Source: DATHTK01 sp035463295 (GTDB lineage: Bacteria > Actinomycetota > Rubrobacteria > Rubrobacterales > Rubrobacteraceae). Taken from it: a stretch of DNA of 5,157 nucleotides. Position numbers and translations under genes: made by a program. Shown here piece by piece: positions 1 through 5,157 of this stretch (positions are counted from its first letter, which is position 1; each line of letters begins with the position of its first letter). The notes below the pieces were generated by a model. It was not told the DNA's origin, did no database searches, and saw only the letters and a list, made by a program, of their open reading frames with translations. The stretch spans positions 1 through 5,157 of the forward strand of contig DATHTK010000087.1 of assembly GCA_035463295.1 (NCBI GenBank), written 5' to 3'.

Positions 1-277
1 GCGCCAGGGCGCCCGCTCCGAAGCGCAGGTAGGCTCCGAGGCCTCCGACAAAGACGACAAGGACGGAGGCTATGGCTACAAGGAGCGTCACCCCGCTGCC
101 CAGCAGGCGTGCCAGGAGCAGTGCCGAGGCTGGCACCAGCGCAAACGAAAAGGCCACCGAGTAGGCCAGCCTCTCGGCGGGATCCCTGGCAGGCCACAGG
201 ACCCTCGCCCAGAACCATCCCGGCAAGACGCCGACCGCCACGGCCGCCGGGAGTGCCCTTATCAGCTCGGGGAGCAC
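1..277 (-). CDS. Multi-pass membrane protein, N-terminal part (runs off the left edge)
   Basis: A minus-strand frame starts at GTG 277-275 and stays open for 92 codons to the window edge, so the C-terminus is missing. The start is preceded by a purine-rich AAGGGGTGAG stretch about 8-10 bases upstream. The peptide begins VLPELIRALPAAVAVGVLPG and contains three hydrophobic segments, at about residues 8-28, 38-60 and 63-84. They are separated by short charged loops (WPARDPAER at 28-36; LGSG at 59-62). The pattern of an N-terminal LPG motif, a charged P-x-x-x-P-A-E-R-L-A turn, then paired helices resembles the start of DUF1616-like integral membrane proteins often found beside polysaccharide or glycosyltransferase genes. 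That family link is from memory and tentative. No catalytic residue is visible in this portion. It is divergent from the VOC gene across a 181-base spacer. Membrane location is well supported; function is unknown. Confidence 0.72.
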   Translation of the reverse strand, partial: MLPELIRALPAAVAVGVLPGWFWARVLWPARDPAERLAYSVAFSFALVPASALLLARLLGSGVTLLVAIASVLVVFVGGLGAYLRFGAGALA

Positions 278-382
278 GCCTCACTCACCCCTTACGATTG
301 CGACTCATCGCCGAAGCTTAACACCCTCGGCAGGCCCACCCCGAGCGCCGCTGGATAGTACTAGCCGGCGGCTATCTTCTAC

Positions 383-410
383 TTGGTACGGGTGGTTCCC
401 GCCGTAGACT
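383..410 (+). promoter_or_regulatory. Candidate promoter for the VOC protein gene
   Basis: TTGGTA at 383-388 and TAGACT at 405-410 are separated by 16 bases. Each matches four of six positions of the sigma-70 consensus, and the -10 has the TAnnnT form usual in actinobacteria. Transcription would begin near 417, giving a leader of about 40 bases ahead of the ATG at 459. It lies in the spacer between divergent genes, where a promoter must exist, but the match itself is modest. I found no convincing promoter for the minus-strand membrane gene in the same spacer. Confidence 0.33.
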
Positions 411-444
411 TACAGCATGTCGCCTGCGCGGCGTGTTCGGTGCC

Positions 445-452
445 AAAGGAGG
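445..452 (+). promoter_or_regulatory. Ribosome binding site fixing the VOC gene start
   Basis: AAAGGAGG lies six bases (AAGATA) ahead of ATG 459. It decides the start: the same frame is open from an ATG at 417, but that codon has no Shine-Dalgarno sequence, and the 14 extra residues it would add are arginine-rich and unlike the family's N-terminus. Confidence 0.85.
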
Positions 453-458
453 AAGATA

Positions 459-1247
459 ATGGGCAGGAGAGAGCGTTACGAGCCCGGCACTTTCTGCTGG
501 GTCGACCTTGCGACGACCGACCCGGCGGGAGCCAAAGCATTCTACGGCGCCCTGTTCGGGTGGGCAGCGGAAGACATGCCGGCCGGGGAGGCGGGGACGT
601 ACACGATGCTGCGCCTGGATGGCGACTACGTCTGCGGTCTCTACGAGCTGGAGCGCGAGCGGCGCGAGGCAGGTATTCAGGCACACTGGTTCTCCTATGT
701 GAGCGTCGAGAGCGCCGATGCGACGGCCAGGCGAGCGCGCGAGCTAGGCGGCGAAATGTACGGCGAGGTGTTCGATGTATTGGACTCGGGGCGTATGGCG
801 ATCATAGACGACCCCACGGGCGGCGCGCTCGCGGCCTGGGAGCCGCGGGCGCATGCCGGCGCCGGGCGGGTCAACGACGTCGGGTGTCTGACACTCAACG
901 AACTCCAGACCAGCGAGCCCCGGACAGCGGCCGCCTTCTACTCGGAGCTCTTTGATTGGGAGACCGAGACGGCAGAGGAGAACGGGCAGCCAGTGTACGT
1001 GAGCATCAAGAACGCCGGCTCTCTCAACGGCGGCATAATGCCTGTGAACGATCAGGACGGCGGCTCGTCGTCCGCCTGGGTACCCTACTTCACGGTCCCC
1101 TCGTGCGACGGTGCGGCGGAGCGCATACGAGAGCTGGATGGAGCGGTCATCGCCGGCCCGCTCGACGTCCCGGCCGGCCGGATCGTGGTGGTACGGGATC
1201 CCCAGGGCGCGGTTTTCGCCCTTTTCGAAGGGGAGACCGACGACTGA
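459..1247 (+). CDS. Two-domain VOC (glyoxalase/bleomycin-resistance superfamily) protein, CFP32/Rv0577-like
   Basis: The product is 262 residues, soluble, with no signal peptide. It consists of two tandem vicinal-oxygen-chelate domains. The first, about residues 8-130, opens with GTFCWVDLATTDPAGAKAFY (10-29) and closes with IIDDPTGGALAAWEP (115-129). The second, about 139-258, opens with CLTLNELQTSEPRTAAAFYS (143-162) and closes with VVRDPQGAVFALFEGE. The repeated (W/L)-x-(D/E)-L-x-T-x-(D/E)-x-x-x-A-x-x-FY-x-x-LF-x-W signature, the length and the start sequence fit the actinobacterial group containing mycobacterial CFP32/Rv0577 (about 261 residues). Members are annotated as glyoxalase or hydroxylase-like, and their substrates are mostly unsettled. 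A canonical glyoxalase I metal set cannot be assigned with confidence, so the substrate and metal dependence are unknown. It appears monocistronic: its own promoter and RBS lie upstream, and 320 bases separate it from gluQRS. The start is set by the RBS at 445-452. Confidence 0.92.
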   Translation: MGRRERYEPGTFCWVDLATTDPAGAKAFYGALFGWAAEDMPAGEAGTYTMLRLDGDYVCGLYELERERREAGIQAHWFSYVSVESADATARRARELGGEMYGEVFDVLDSGRMAIIDDPTGGALAAWEPRAHAGAGRVNDVGCLTLNELQTSEPRTAAAFYSELFDWETETAEENGQPVYVSIKNAGSLNGGIMPVNDQDGGSSSAWVPYFTVPSCDGAAERIRELDGAVIAGPLDVPAGRIVVVRDPQGAVFALFEGETDD

Positions 1248-1567
1248 CGCAAGGTCCGATTCAAAGCACCCATAGGTCGGAGAAGAGAGACTCCCCGGGC
1301 TCTTGGCGGGCCCCGGCGGCGATCTGATTTCCGTCGCGTGGAGCGAGCCCCTTCGCAACCTCAGCGGCTCGTAGGGCTCCGATCCGTAACACGTGCACCA
1401 CCCGTTCTGTAAGATTCTTGTTCTCACGAGCGGATCCGGGCAGGAGGCGTAGTTGGATACGAGCGAAGCCGGACGGGCGGGTAGGCCACCGGCAGGTTCG
1501 GGGCGTGCGAGTCGCATCGGCTACGGTCGGGGACCCGGGCGACCACGCGAGGTCCGTGCCTGTCGGC
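1248..1567. other. 320-base gene-free stretch between the VOC gene and gluQRS
   Basis: No frame here reads like a protein. The gluQRS frame is open back to GTG 1418, but the added 50 residues are arginine/glycine-rich and lie ahead of the point where the synthetase fold begins. The most noticeable structure is a potential hairpin at 1340-1380: CGAGCC (1344-1349) pairs with GGCTCG (1366-1371), and GGAGC (1340-1344) could pair with GCTCC (1376-1380) across a GTAGG bulge, sharing base 1344. A weaker GC stem (CCGGG 1295-1299 with CCCGG 1312-1316) lies just after the VOC gene. Neither has a T-run on the plus strand, so neither is a classical terminator. No T-box (TGGNACCGCG-type) core or tRNA was seen. 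Confidence 0.5.
1386..1415 (+). promoter_or_regulatory. Weak candidate promoter for gluQRS
   Basis: GTAACA (1386-1391) and TAAGAT (1410-1415) are 18 bases apart, each matching four of six consensus positions. The TAAGAT element sits in the most AT-rich part of the spacer. Transcription would start near 1422, leaving a leader of roughly 145 bases. The prediction is weak and based only on the hexamers. Confidence 0.22.
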
Positions 1568-2503
1568 ATGGGTGAACACCGGGGCGCGTCCGGAGCCGAC
1601 GGACGATTCGCCCCGAGCCCCACCGGCCCGCTGCACCTCGGCAACCTCCGCACGGCGCTCCTCGCCTGGCTCTTCGCGCGCTCGGCGGGGGCGCGCTTTC
1701 TCCTGCGGGTGGAGGACCTCGACAGCTCGCGCGTCCGCCCCGGGATGGAGGAGGCGCAGCTCGCCGACCTGCGCGCCCTCGGGCTCCACTGGGACGGTCC
1801 GGTCGTGCGCCAGTCGGAGCGGGCGGCCCTCTACGAGGAGGCCACGCGGCGCCTGGAGGCCGACGGGCTACTCTATCCCTGCTACTGTACGCGGGCGGAG
1901 ATCCGGGCCGCCGCCTCCGCGCCGCACGGCATCCCGGCCGCTCACCGCTACCCGGGCACCTGCCGCGAGCTCACGGCGGCCGAGAGAGCTCGGAGAGAGG
2001 CGACGGGACGTCCTCCCGCCCTGCGGGTGCGGGCGGAGGGGTTGCGGATCTCCTTCGAGGACCGAATATTCGGGCGCATAGAGGAGGAGGTCGACGACTT
2101 CGTCGTCCGCCGTAACGATGGCGCCCCCGCCTACCAGCTCGCCGTCGTAGTGGACGACGCCGCGCAGGGCATAGGTGAGGTGGTGCGGGGGGACGATCTC
2201 ACAGACTCGACGCCGCGCCAGATCCTGCTCTTCCGCCTGCTCGGCCTCGATGTGCCGCGTTACGCCCACGTCCCGCTCGTGATCGGGAAGGACGGGAGAC
2301 GCCTCGCGAAACGCCACGGCGCGGTGACACTCGCCGACCGCGGCGAGCTGGGCGAGAGCCCCCGGGAAGCCCTGGCGTGGATGGCCGTCTCTCTCGGTCT
2401 CGCCGAGCCCGGCGAGAGGCCGGCTCCGGCTGACCTTCTCCCGCGCTTCGACCCCTCCCGCCTGCCGCGCGAGCCGACCGTCTGGGACCCCGGTGTGGTG
2501 TAA
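1568..2503 (+). CDS. gluQRS: Glutamyl-Q tRNA(Asp) synthetase
   Basis: A 311-residue truncated paralogue of glutamyl-tRNA synthetase lacking the anticodon-binding domain (E. coli GluQRS has 308). Family members activate glutamate and attach it to the queuosine in the wobble position of tRNA(Asp), in the cytoplasm. The class I nucleotide-binding fold is clear: RFAPSPTGPLHLGN (13-26, HIGH-type motif HLGN 23-26), RVEDLD (47-52), GEVVRGDDL (203-211) and RRLAKRHGA (244-252, the KMSKS-type loop). The zinc site characteristic of GluQRS is intact: C105 and C107 in CYC, then Y128 and C132 in YPGTC. RLPREPTVWDP ends the protein where full-length GluRS would continue. The start is uncertain. ATG 1568 gives the expected length but lacks a good Shine-Dalgarno at normal spacing; GTG 1556 is an in-frame alternative four codons upstream. 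The gene probably shares a transcript with the aminotransferase 40 bases downstream. Confidence 0.94.
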   Translation: MGEHRGASGADGRFAPSPTGPLHLGNLRTALLAWLFARSAGARFLLRVEDLDSSRVRPGMEEAQLADLRALGLHWDGPVVRQSERAALYEEATRRLEADGLLYPCYCTRAEIRAAASAPHGIPAAHRYPGTCRELTAAERARREATGRPPALRVRAEGLRISFEDRIFGRIEEEVDDFVVRRNDGAPAYQLAVVVDDAAQGIGEVVRGDDLTDSTPRQILLFRLLGLDVPRYAHVPLVIGKDGRRLAKRHGAVTLADRGELGESPREALAWMAVSLGLAEPGERPAPADLLPRFDPSRLPREPTVWDPGVV

Positions 2504-2532
2504 TGAGACGCGTCGGAGCGGGCATCTGGTAA
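2503..2532 (+). other. Possible 9-codon coupling ORF between gluQRS and the aminotransferase gene
   Basis: The gluQRS stop TAA (2501-2503) overlaps an ATG (TAATG), which opens the frame MRRVGAGIW and ends at TAA 2530-2532. That stop overlaps the aminotransferase's AAGGAG (2531-2536). The geometry would let ribosomes ending gluQRS restart and be carried to the next ribosome binding site. No conservation data are available and a chance arrangement is quite possible. Confidence 0.2.
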
Positions 2533-2536
2533 GGAG
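2531..2536 (+). promoter_or_regulatory. Ribosome binding site fixing the aminotransferase start
   Basis: AAGGAG lies seven bases ahead of GTG 2544. It selects this GTG over the in-frame GTG at 2493, which overlaps the end of gluQRS, has no Shine-Dalgarno, and would add 17 residues unlike the family N-terminus. Confidence 0.8.
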
Positions 2537-2543
2537 CTGTGGG

Positions 2544-3740
2544 GTGAAGCTGGCGAGACGGATGGAGCGCCTGGGGACCGAGACGGCCTTTTCGGTACTG
2601 GCGAAGGCCCGGGCGATGGAGGCCCGGGGGCACGAGATCATCCACCTGGAGATCGGCGAGCCGGACTTCGCCACGCCCGAGCATATAGTCGAGGCCGGCT
2701 GCCGGGCGCTGCGAGACGGACATACCCACTACACACCCACCGCCGGCATCCCCGAGCTGCGAGAGGCGATCGCCGCCGACGTGGCGCGCAGCCGGGGCAT
2801 CGCCGTCGACCCGGAGCAGGTCGTCATCACGCCCGGGGGCAAGCCCATAATGTTCTTCGCCATCCTCGCGCTCGTCGAAGAGGGCGACGAGGTGCTGCTC
2901 CCCAATCCCGCGTTCCCGATCTACGAGTCCATGGTCGACTTCGTCGGCGGGAGGCCCGTCTTCGTTCCGCTCAGGCAGGAGAACGAGTTCCGCTTCGACC
3001 TCGACGAGTTCCGGGCGGGCCTGAGCGACCGCACGAGGCTCGTGGTCCTCAACTCGCCCGCCAACCCGACCGGCGGCGTGCTGACGCCCGAGGACATGGC
3101 CGGTCTCGCCGACATCCTGCGCGAGCGCCCCGACGTCTTCGTGCTGAGCGATGAGATCTACTCCCGCCTCGTCTACGACGGTTCCTTTGCCTCGATCGCC
3201 TCGGAGGAGGGTATGGTGCCTGATGCCGGGCGCACTATAATCCTCGACGGCTTCTCGAAGACCTATGCGATGACCGGCTGGCGGCTCGGCTACGGCGTCA
3301 TGCCCACACCCCTCGCCGAACACGTCATCAAGCTCCAGGTCAACTCGAACTCCTGCACCAACGCCGCCGCTCAGCACGCGGGACTCGCGGCCCTCGCCGG
3401 GCCCCAGGACGCCGTCGAACGCATGCTCTCCGAGTTCCGCACGCGCCGCGACCAGATCGTCGGCGGCCTGGACGCCCTCCCCGGCGTCGAATGTGTGACG
3501 CCCCGCGGCGCCTTCTACGCCTTCCCGCGCATAACCGGCTACGCCGCGGACGCCCTCGCCGACCTCCTGCTCGAGAGGGCCGGCGTCGCCTGCCTCGCCG
3601 GCACGGCGTTCGGTCGCTACGGCGAAGGCCACCTGCGCCTCTCCTACGCCAACTCGCGCGAGAACATAGCCCGGGCCCTAGAGCGGATCGGCGAGGTTCT
3701 TAGCGAAGAGCCCCGCGCGGTCGCCCCACCGAACCCGTAA
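2544..3740 (+). CDS. Class I/II PLP-dependent aminotransferase (aspartate/aromatic aminotransferase-like, fold type I)
   Basis: A 398-residue cytoplasmic enzyme of normal family length that moves an amino group between an amino acid and a 2-oxo acid through pyridoxal phosphate. Visible hallmarks, in order: EIGEPDF (36-42); HYTPTAGIPELREAI (62-76); the cofactor-binding turn ITPGGKPIMFF (95-105); NSPANPTGG (170-178) with N174; SDEIYS (202-207) with D203 and Y206; the Schiff-base lysine K239 in DGFSKTYAMTGWRLGYG (235-251), with R247 as phosphate contact; and GHLRLSYANS (362-371), where R365 should hold the substrate carboxylate. The pattern fits subgroup I-gamma enzymes annotated as aspartate, aromatic or alanine aminotransferases; the substrate cannot be read from sequence. 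GGK at 98-100 replaces the more common GAK/GSK. The start is GTG with an AAGGAG seven bases upstream. It follows gluQRS by 40 bases, probably in one transcript. The last ten residues are proline/alanine-rich and probably disordered. Confidence 0.94.
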   Translation: MKLARRMERLGTETAFSVLAKARAMEARGHEIIHLEIGEPDFATPEHIVEAGCRALRDGHTHYTPTAGIPELREAIAADVARSRGIAVDPEQVVITPGGKPIMFFAILALVEEGDEVLLPNPAFPIYESMVDFVGGRPVFVPLRQENEFRFDLDEFRAGLSDRTRLVVLNSPANPTGGVLTPEDMAGLADILRERPDVFVLSDEIYSRLVYDGSFASIASEEGMVPDAGRTIILDGFSKTYAMTGWRLGYGVMPTPLAEHVIKLQVNSNSCTNAAAQHAGLAALAGPQDAVERMLSEFRTRRDQIVGGLDALPGVECVTPRGAFYAFPRITGYAADALADLLLERAGVACLAGTAFGRYGEGHLRLSYANSRENIARALERIGEVLSEEPRAVAPPNP

Positions 3741-3768
3741 GGAACCCGCGCCGCCCACCCCCGCGGGA

Positions 3769-3798
3769 TCGACACATCCCACAGACTAGTAATATAAT
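3769..3798 (+). promoter_or_regulatory. Near-consensus sigma-70-type promoter in the convergent spacer
   Basis: TCGACA (3769-3774, five of six matches to TTGACA) and TATAAT (3793-3798, six of six) are 18 bases apart in an unusually AT-rich patch. A start about seven bases on would fall near 3805. This is the best promoter match in the window, yet it points toward the 3' end of the opposing aldolase gene and has no clear gene after it. It could drive a small RNA or antisense transcript, or be a remnant or chance match. Confidence 0.5.
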
Positions 3799-3805
3799 TC
3801 CAAAC

Positions 3806-3855
3806 AGGCTTGCTGGTCTGAGATACCTCAACTCTAGTCCTCCACCAGCAGGCCT
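3806..3855 (+). repeat. Imperfect 12-base inverted repeat (potential RNA hairpin)
   Basis: AGGCTTGCTGGT (3806-3817) is the reverse complement of ACCAGCAGGCCT (3844-3855) except at one position, which would be a U-G wobble in plus-strand RNA. The 26-base loop contains a small secondary stem, TGAG-ATAC-CTCA (3819-3830). The repeat begins at the predicted start site of the promoter at 3769-3798. There is no U-run after it on the plus strand. On the minus strand the sequence after the second arm is only moderately T-rich (TGTTTGGAATTATATT), so it could serve as an atypical terminator for the aldolase operon. Confidence 0.5.
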
Positions 3856-3956
3856 ATGTCCGACCTCGCAACAGACCTTTCCGCGCACCTTCACCGCCGT
3901 CGAGCACGAGCTGACACTGCGTGTAGTCCCGGGCAACGTACGGAGGGACCTTTCTA

Positions 3957-3985
3957 ACCGTCCTGGCTGACCAGGGACACCGTCC
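3957..3985. terminator. Weak hairpin downstream of the aldolase operon
   Basis: GTCCTGG (3960-3966) and CCAGGGAC (3971-3978) form a stem with a CTGA loop and one bulged base, flanked by ACCGTCC direct repeats at 3957-3963 and 3979-3985. It lies about 20 bases past the stop codon of the minus-strand aldolase gene, where a terminator is expected. It has no T-run in either direction, so it is only a candidate. Confidence 0.25.
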
Positions 3986-3999
3986 GCTATCTCGCACGC

Positions 4000-4656
4000 T
4001 CAAAGCGGCTTGTACTGACCGTAATCGTGGATCTTCGCCGAGACCTCGGCCATCTGCCCGGCGGTCAGGATCACGGGCTCCCCCGCCGTGCGGGCGCGGT
4101 AGTAGAGCTCGGCCATCTGCTCGAGGAGCTCGGTGCGGGAGTAGGCCTCGCCAATCGTGGACCCGATGGCGATCGTGCCGTGGTTACGGAGCAGGCAAGC
4201 CCGGTTGTCGCGCCCGAGCGCCCGAGCCGCGTTGTTTGCGAGTTCTTCCGTCCCGTAGGTGGCGTAGCGGGCGACCGGCACGCGTCCCTCGCTCGAAAGG
4301 TTGGCGAGCATATAGTGGACCGGGGGTATCTCCCAGTCCAGGCAGGCCAGGGTGGTCGAGTAGCGGGCATGGGTGTGCACTATGCCTGACGTCTCGGGCC
4401 GGGAGCGGTAGATCCCGGTGTGCATCGGCCATTCGACGGAGGGCTCGAACGCGCCTTCGAGGACCGCGCCGTCCAGGGAGACGACCACGACGTCCTCGGG
4501 CTCCATGACGGCGTAGTCCAGGCCGCTCGGGGTGACGAGCACGTTCCCGTCGGGGGTGCGGGCGCTGACGTTCCCCTCCGTCCCGGCTACGAGACCCGAG
4601 TCGCACATGCTCCGACAGGTCCGCACGATCTCCTCCCGCAGGTCCAGATGATCCAT
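4000..4656 (-). CDS. Class II aldolase/adducin family protein, L-fuculose-phosphate aldolase-like
   Basis: A 218-residue cytoplasmic protein, close to the 215 of E. coli FucA. The family uses Zn to split ketose 1-phosphates such as L-fuculose 1-phosphate into DHAP and L-lactaldehyde. The active-site set is complete: GTEGNVSAR (25-33) and TPSG (42-45) for the phosphate; E75 in EPSVEWPMH (71-79) as catalytic acid/base; and Zn ligands H94 and H96 in HTHA plus H159 in RNHGT (157-161). The ATG at 4656 has AAAGGGG seven bases upstream. The gene lies 25 bases after the bifunctional aldolase/dehydrogenase gene on the same strand, so the two are probably one operon for 6-deoxysugar breakdown. Its own substrate is not certain: L-fuculose 1-phosphate or L-rhamnulose 1-phosphate are likeliest, while a ribulose-5-phosphate 4-epimerase or another sugar-acid aldolase is possible, since the superfamily shares these motifs. 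Confidence 0.9.
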   Translation of the reverse strand: MDHLDLREEIVRTCRSMCDSGLVAGTEGNVSARTPDGNVLVTPSGLDYAVMEPEDVVVVSLDGAVLEGAFEPSVEWPMHTGIYRSRPETSGIVHTHARYSTTLACLDWEIPPVHYMLANLSSEGRVPVARYATYGTEELANNAARALGRDNRACLLRNHGTIAIGSTIGEAYSRTELLEQMAELYYRARTAGEPVILTAGQMAEVSAKIHDYGQYKPL

Positions 4657-4663
4657 ACTCGAG

Positions 4664-4670
4664 CCCCTTT
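4664..4670 (-). promoter_or_regulatory. Ribosome binding site of the class II aldolase gene
   Basis: Read on the minus strand, AAAGGGG is followed by seven bases (CTCGAGT) and then the ATG. It lies wholly within the 25-base gap after the upstream stop codon and supports the chosen start. Confidence 0.7.
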
Positions 4671-4681
4671 CGCATCTCTCC

Positions 4682-5157
4682 CTAGCGGGGATAAGAATCC
4701 TTGACGCCGCCGTCGACGTTGAGCACGTTGCCGGTGCTCCTGGAGGAGCGCGCCTCCGAGGCGAAGTGCACCACCGCCTCCGCTATGTTCTCGGGTAGCA
4801 CGTTGACCTTGAGCACGTTGCGCTGGCGGTAGTGCTCCTCCAGCTCGTGCGGCTCGATCCCGTAGGCGGCAGCCCTCTCCTCGCGCCAGGAGGAGCCCCA
4901 TATCCTGGAGCCTTGGAGCACCGCGTCGGGGTTGACGGTGTTGACCCGGATGCGCTCCGCTCCCCCCTCCTCGGCCAGACAGCGCGCCAGGTGAAGCTCT
5001 GCGGCCTTCGCCGATGAGTACGCCGATGCGTTCTTGGAGGCGGCCATGGCGTTCTTGGAGGCGACGAAGACCAGGCTCCCCCCCACGCCCTGCTCCTTCA
5101 TCACCCGGAACGCCTCGCGCGCGACGAGGAAGTATCCCTTGGCGAGCACCCCGTGGT
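4682..5157 (-). CDS. Bifunctional aldolase/short-chain dehydrogenase (rhamnulose-1-phosphate aldolase/lactaldehyde dehydrogenase type), C-terminal part
   Basis: Only the last 157 or so codons are here; the frame continues past 5157, and family members run to nearly 700 residues, so the aldolase domain and the Rossmann nucleotide-binding start are outside. The visible part is the second half of a short-chain dehydrogenase: GYFLVAREAFRVMKEQG, then SLVFVASKNA with the catalytic Ser at 5059-5057, YSSAK with Tyr at 5020-5018 and Lys at 5008-5006, and a closing NVLNVDGGV. Spacing of Ser, Tyr and Lys is standard. The insert VNPDAVLQGSRIWGSSWREE followed by LEEHYRQRN is typical of the dehydrogenase half of fused YuxG/RhaEW-type proteins, which convert L-rhamnulose 1-phosphate to DHAP and lactaldehyde and then oxidise lactaldehyde to lactate. 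That the N-terminus really carries the aldolase is inferred. The GTG at 5149 is internal, not a start, since the frame is open upstream (HGVLAKGYF). Confidence 0.9.
   Translation of the reverse strand, partial: HGVLAKGYFLVAREAFRVMKEQGVGGSLVFVASKNAMAASKNASAYSSAKAAELHLARCLAEEGGAERIRVNTVNPDAVLQGSRIWGSSWREERAAAYGIEPHELEEHYRQRNVLKVNVLPENIAEAVVHFASEARSSRSTGNVLNVDGGVKDSYPR

Noticed and set aside
417..458. Upstream ATG at 417 as the VOC gene start
   Set aside because: It has no Shine-Dalgarno, and it would place the strong AAAGGAGG at 445-452 inside the coding region. The ATG at 459 has ideal spacing and gives the family's usual length.
1261..1440. Minus-strand stretch reading NLTERVVHVLRIGALRAAEV, considered as a gene remnant
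   Set aside because: It looks faintly protein-like but matches no family I recognise. Its upstream continuation is low-complexity and overlaps gluQRS, and there is no start or ribosome binding site to support it.
744..1517. A 257-codon minus-strand frame opposite the VOC gene and the following spacer
   Set aside because: Most of it is antisense to a clearly coding VOC gene, it shows no recognisable domain, and no ribosome binding site marks a start.
2199..3632. A 477-codon open frame on the minus strand opposite gluQRS and the aminotransferase gene
   Set aside because: It mirrors the codon structure of two well-recognised plus-strand genes. Its product is a low-complexity Arg/Gly/Ala/Asp-rich sequence, as expected for antisense frames in GC-rich DNA.
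3818..3834. CTGAGATACC motif resembling the thi-box core of a TPP riboswitch
   Set aside because: The rest of the TPP aptamer (the leading GGGGTGC-type helix and the downstream GAACCTGAT/GGATAATGCC-like segments) is absent, and no thiamine gene follows on that strand.
3700..3936. A 78-codon minus-strand frame in the convergent spacer
   Set aside because: It overlaps the aminotransferase end, has only one short hydrophobic patch in an otherwise Arg/Gly-rich sequence, and no ribosome binding site or family resemblance.
4184..4675. A minus-strand frame of 163 codons overlapping the class II aldolase gene
   Set aside because: It is a frame-shifted shadow of the aldolase, rich in Arg, Pro and Gly, while the aldolase frame carries every active-site motif.

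Overview
The window looks like chromosomal DNA from a high-GC Gram-positive bacterium, most likely an actinomycetote of the Rubrobacter type. This rests on inference: GC-rich third positions with a steady sprinkle of ATA isoleucine codons, GTG starts, AGGAGG-type ribosome binding sites, and proteins that resemble actinobacterial families. No database search was possible. I see no rRNA, tRNA, CRISPR array, insertion sequence or phage gene.

Layout. At the left edge is the N-terminal part of a multi-pass membrane protein on the minus strand (1-277); its frame is open to the edge of the window. A 181-base divergent spacer with a plausible promoter and a strong ribosome binding site leads to a two-domain VOC/glyoxalase-superfamily protein (459-1247, plus). 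A 320-base gene-free stretch follows, holding possible RNA hairpins and a weak promoter. Then come glutamyl-Q tRNA(Asp) synthetase (1568-2503, plus) and, 40 bases later, a class I/II PLP-dependent aminotransferase (2544-3740, plus). These two probably share a transcript.

The right part is read from the minus strand. A bifunctional aldolase/short-chain dehydrogenase runs in from beyond the window (only the C-terminal dehydrogenase part, 4682-5157, is visible). After 25 bases comes a stand-alone class II (fuculose-phosphate-type) aldolase (4000-4656). The pair looks like a deoxysugar (rhamnose/fucose-type) catabolic operon: the aldolases would split 6-deoxyketose 1-phosphates into DHAP and L-lactaldehyde, and the dehydrogenase would oxidise the lactaldehyde.

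The two halves converge on a 259-base spacer (3741-3999), which holds the most curious signal in the window. A near-consensus sigma-70-type promoter (TCGACA, 18 bases, TATAAT) points rightward, and a 12-base-arm inverted repeat begins where its transcript should start. No convincing gene follows, so an unannotated small RNA or an antisense transcript to the aldolase operon is possible. Otherwise this is ordinary metabolic and tRNA-modification gene content, and I see no clear new multi-gene system.
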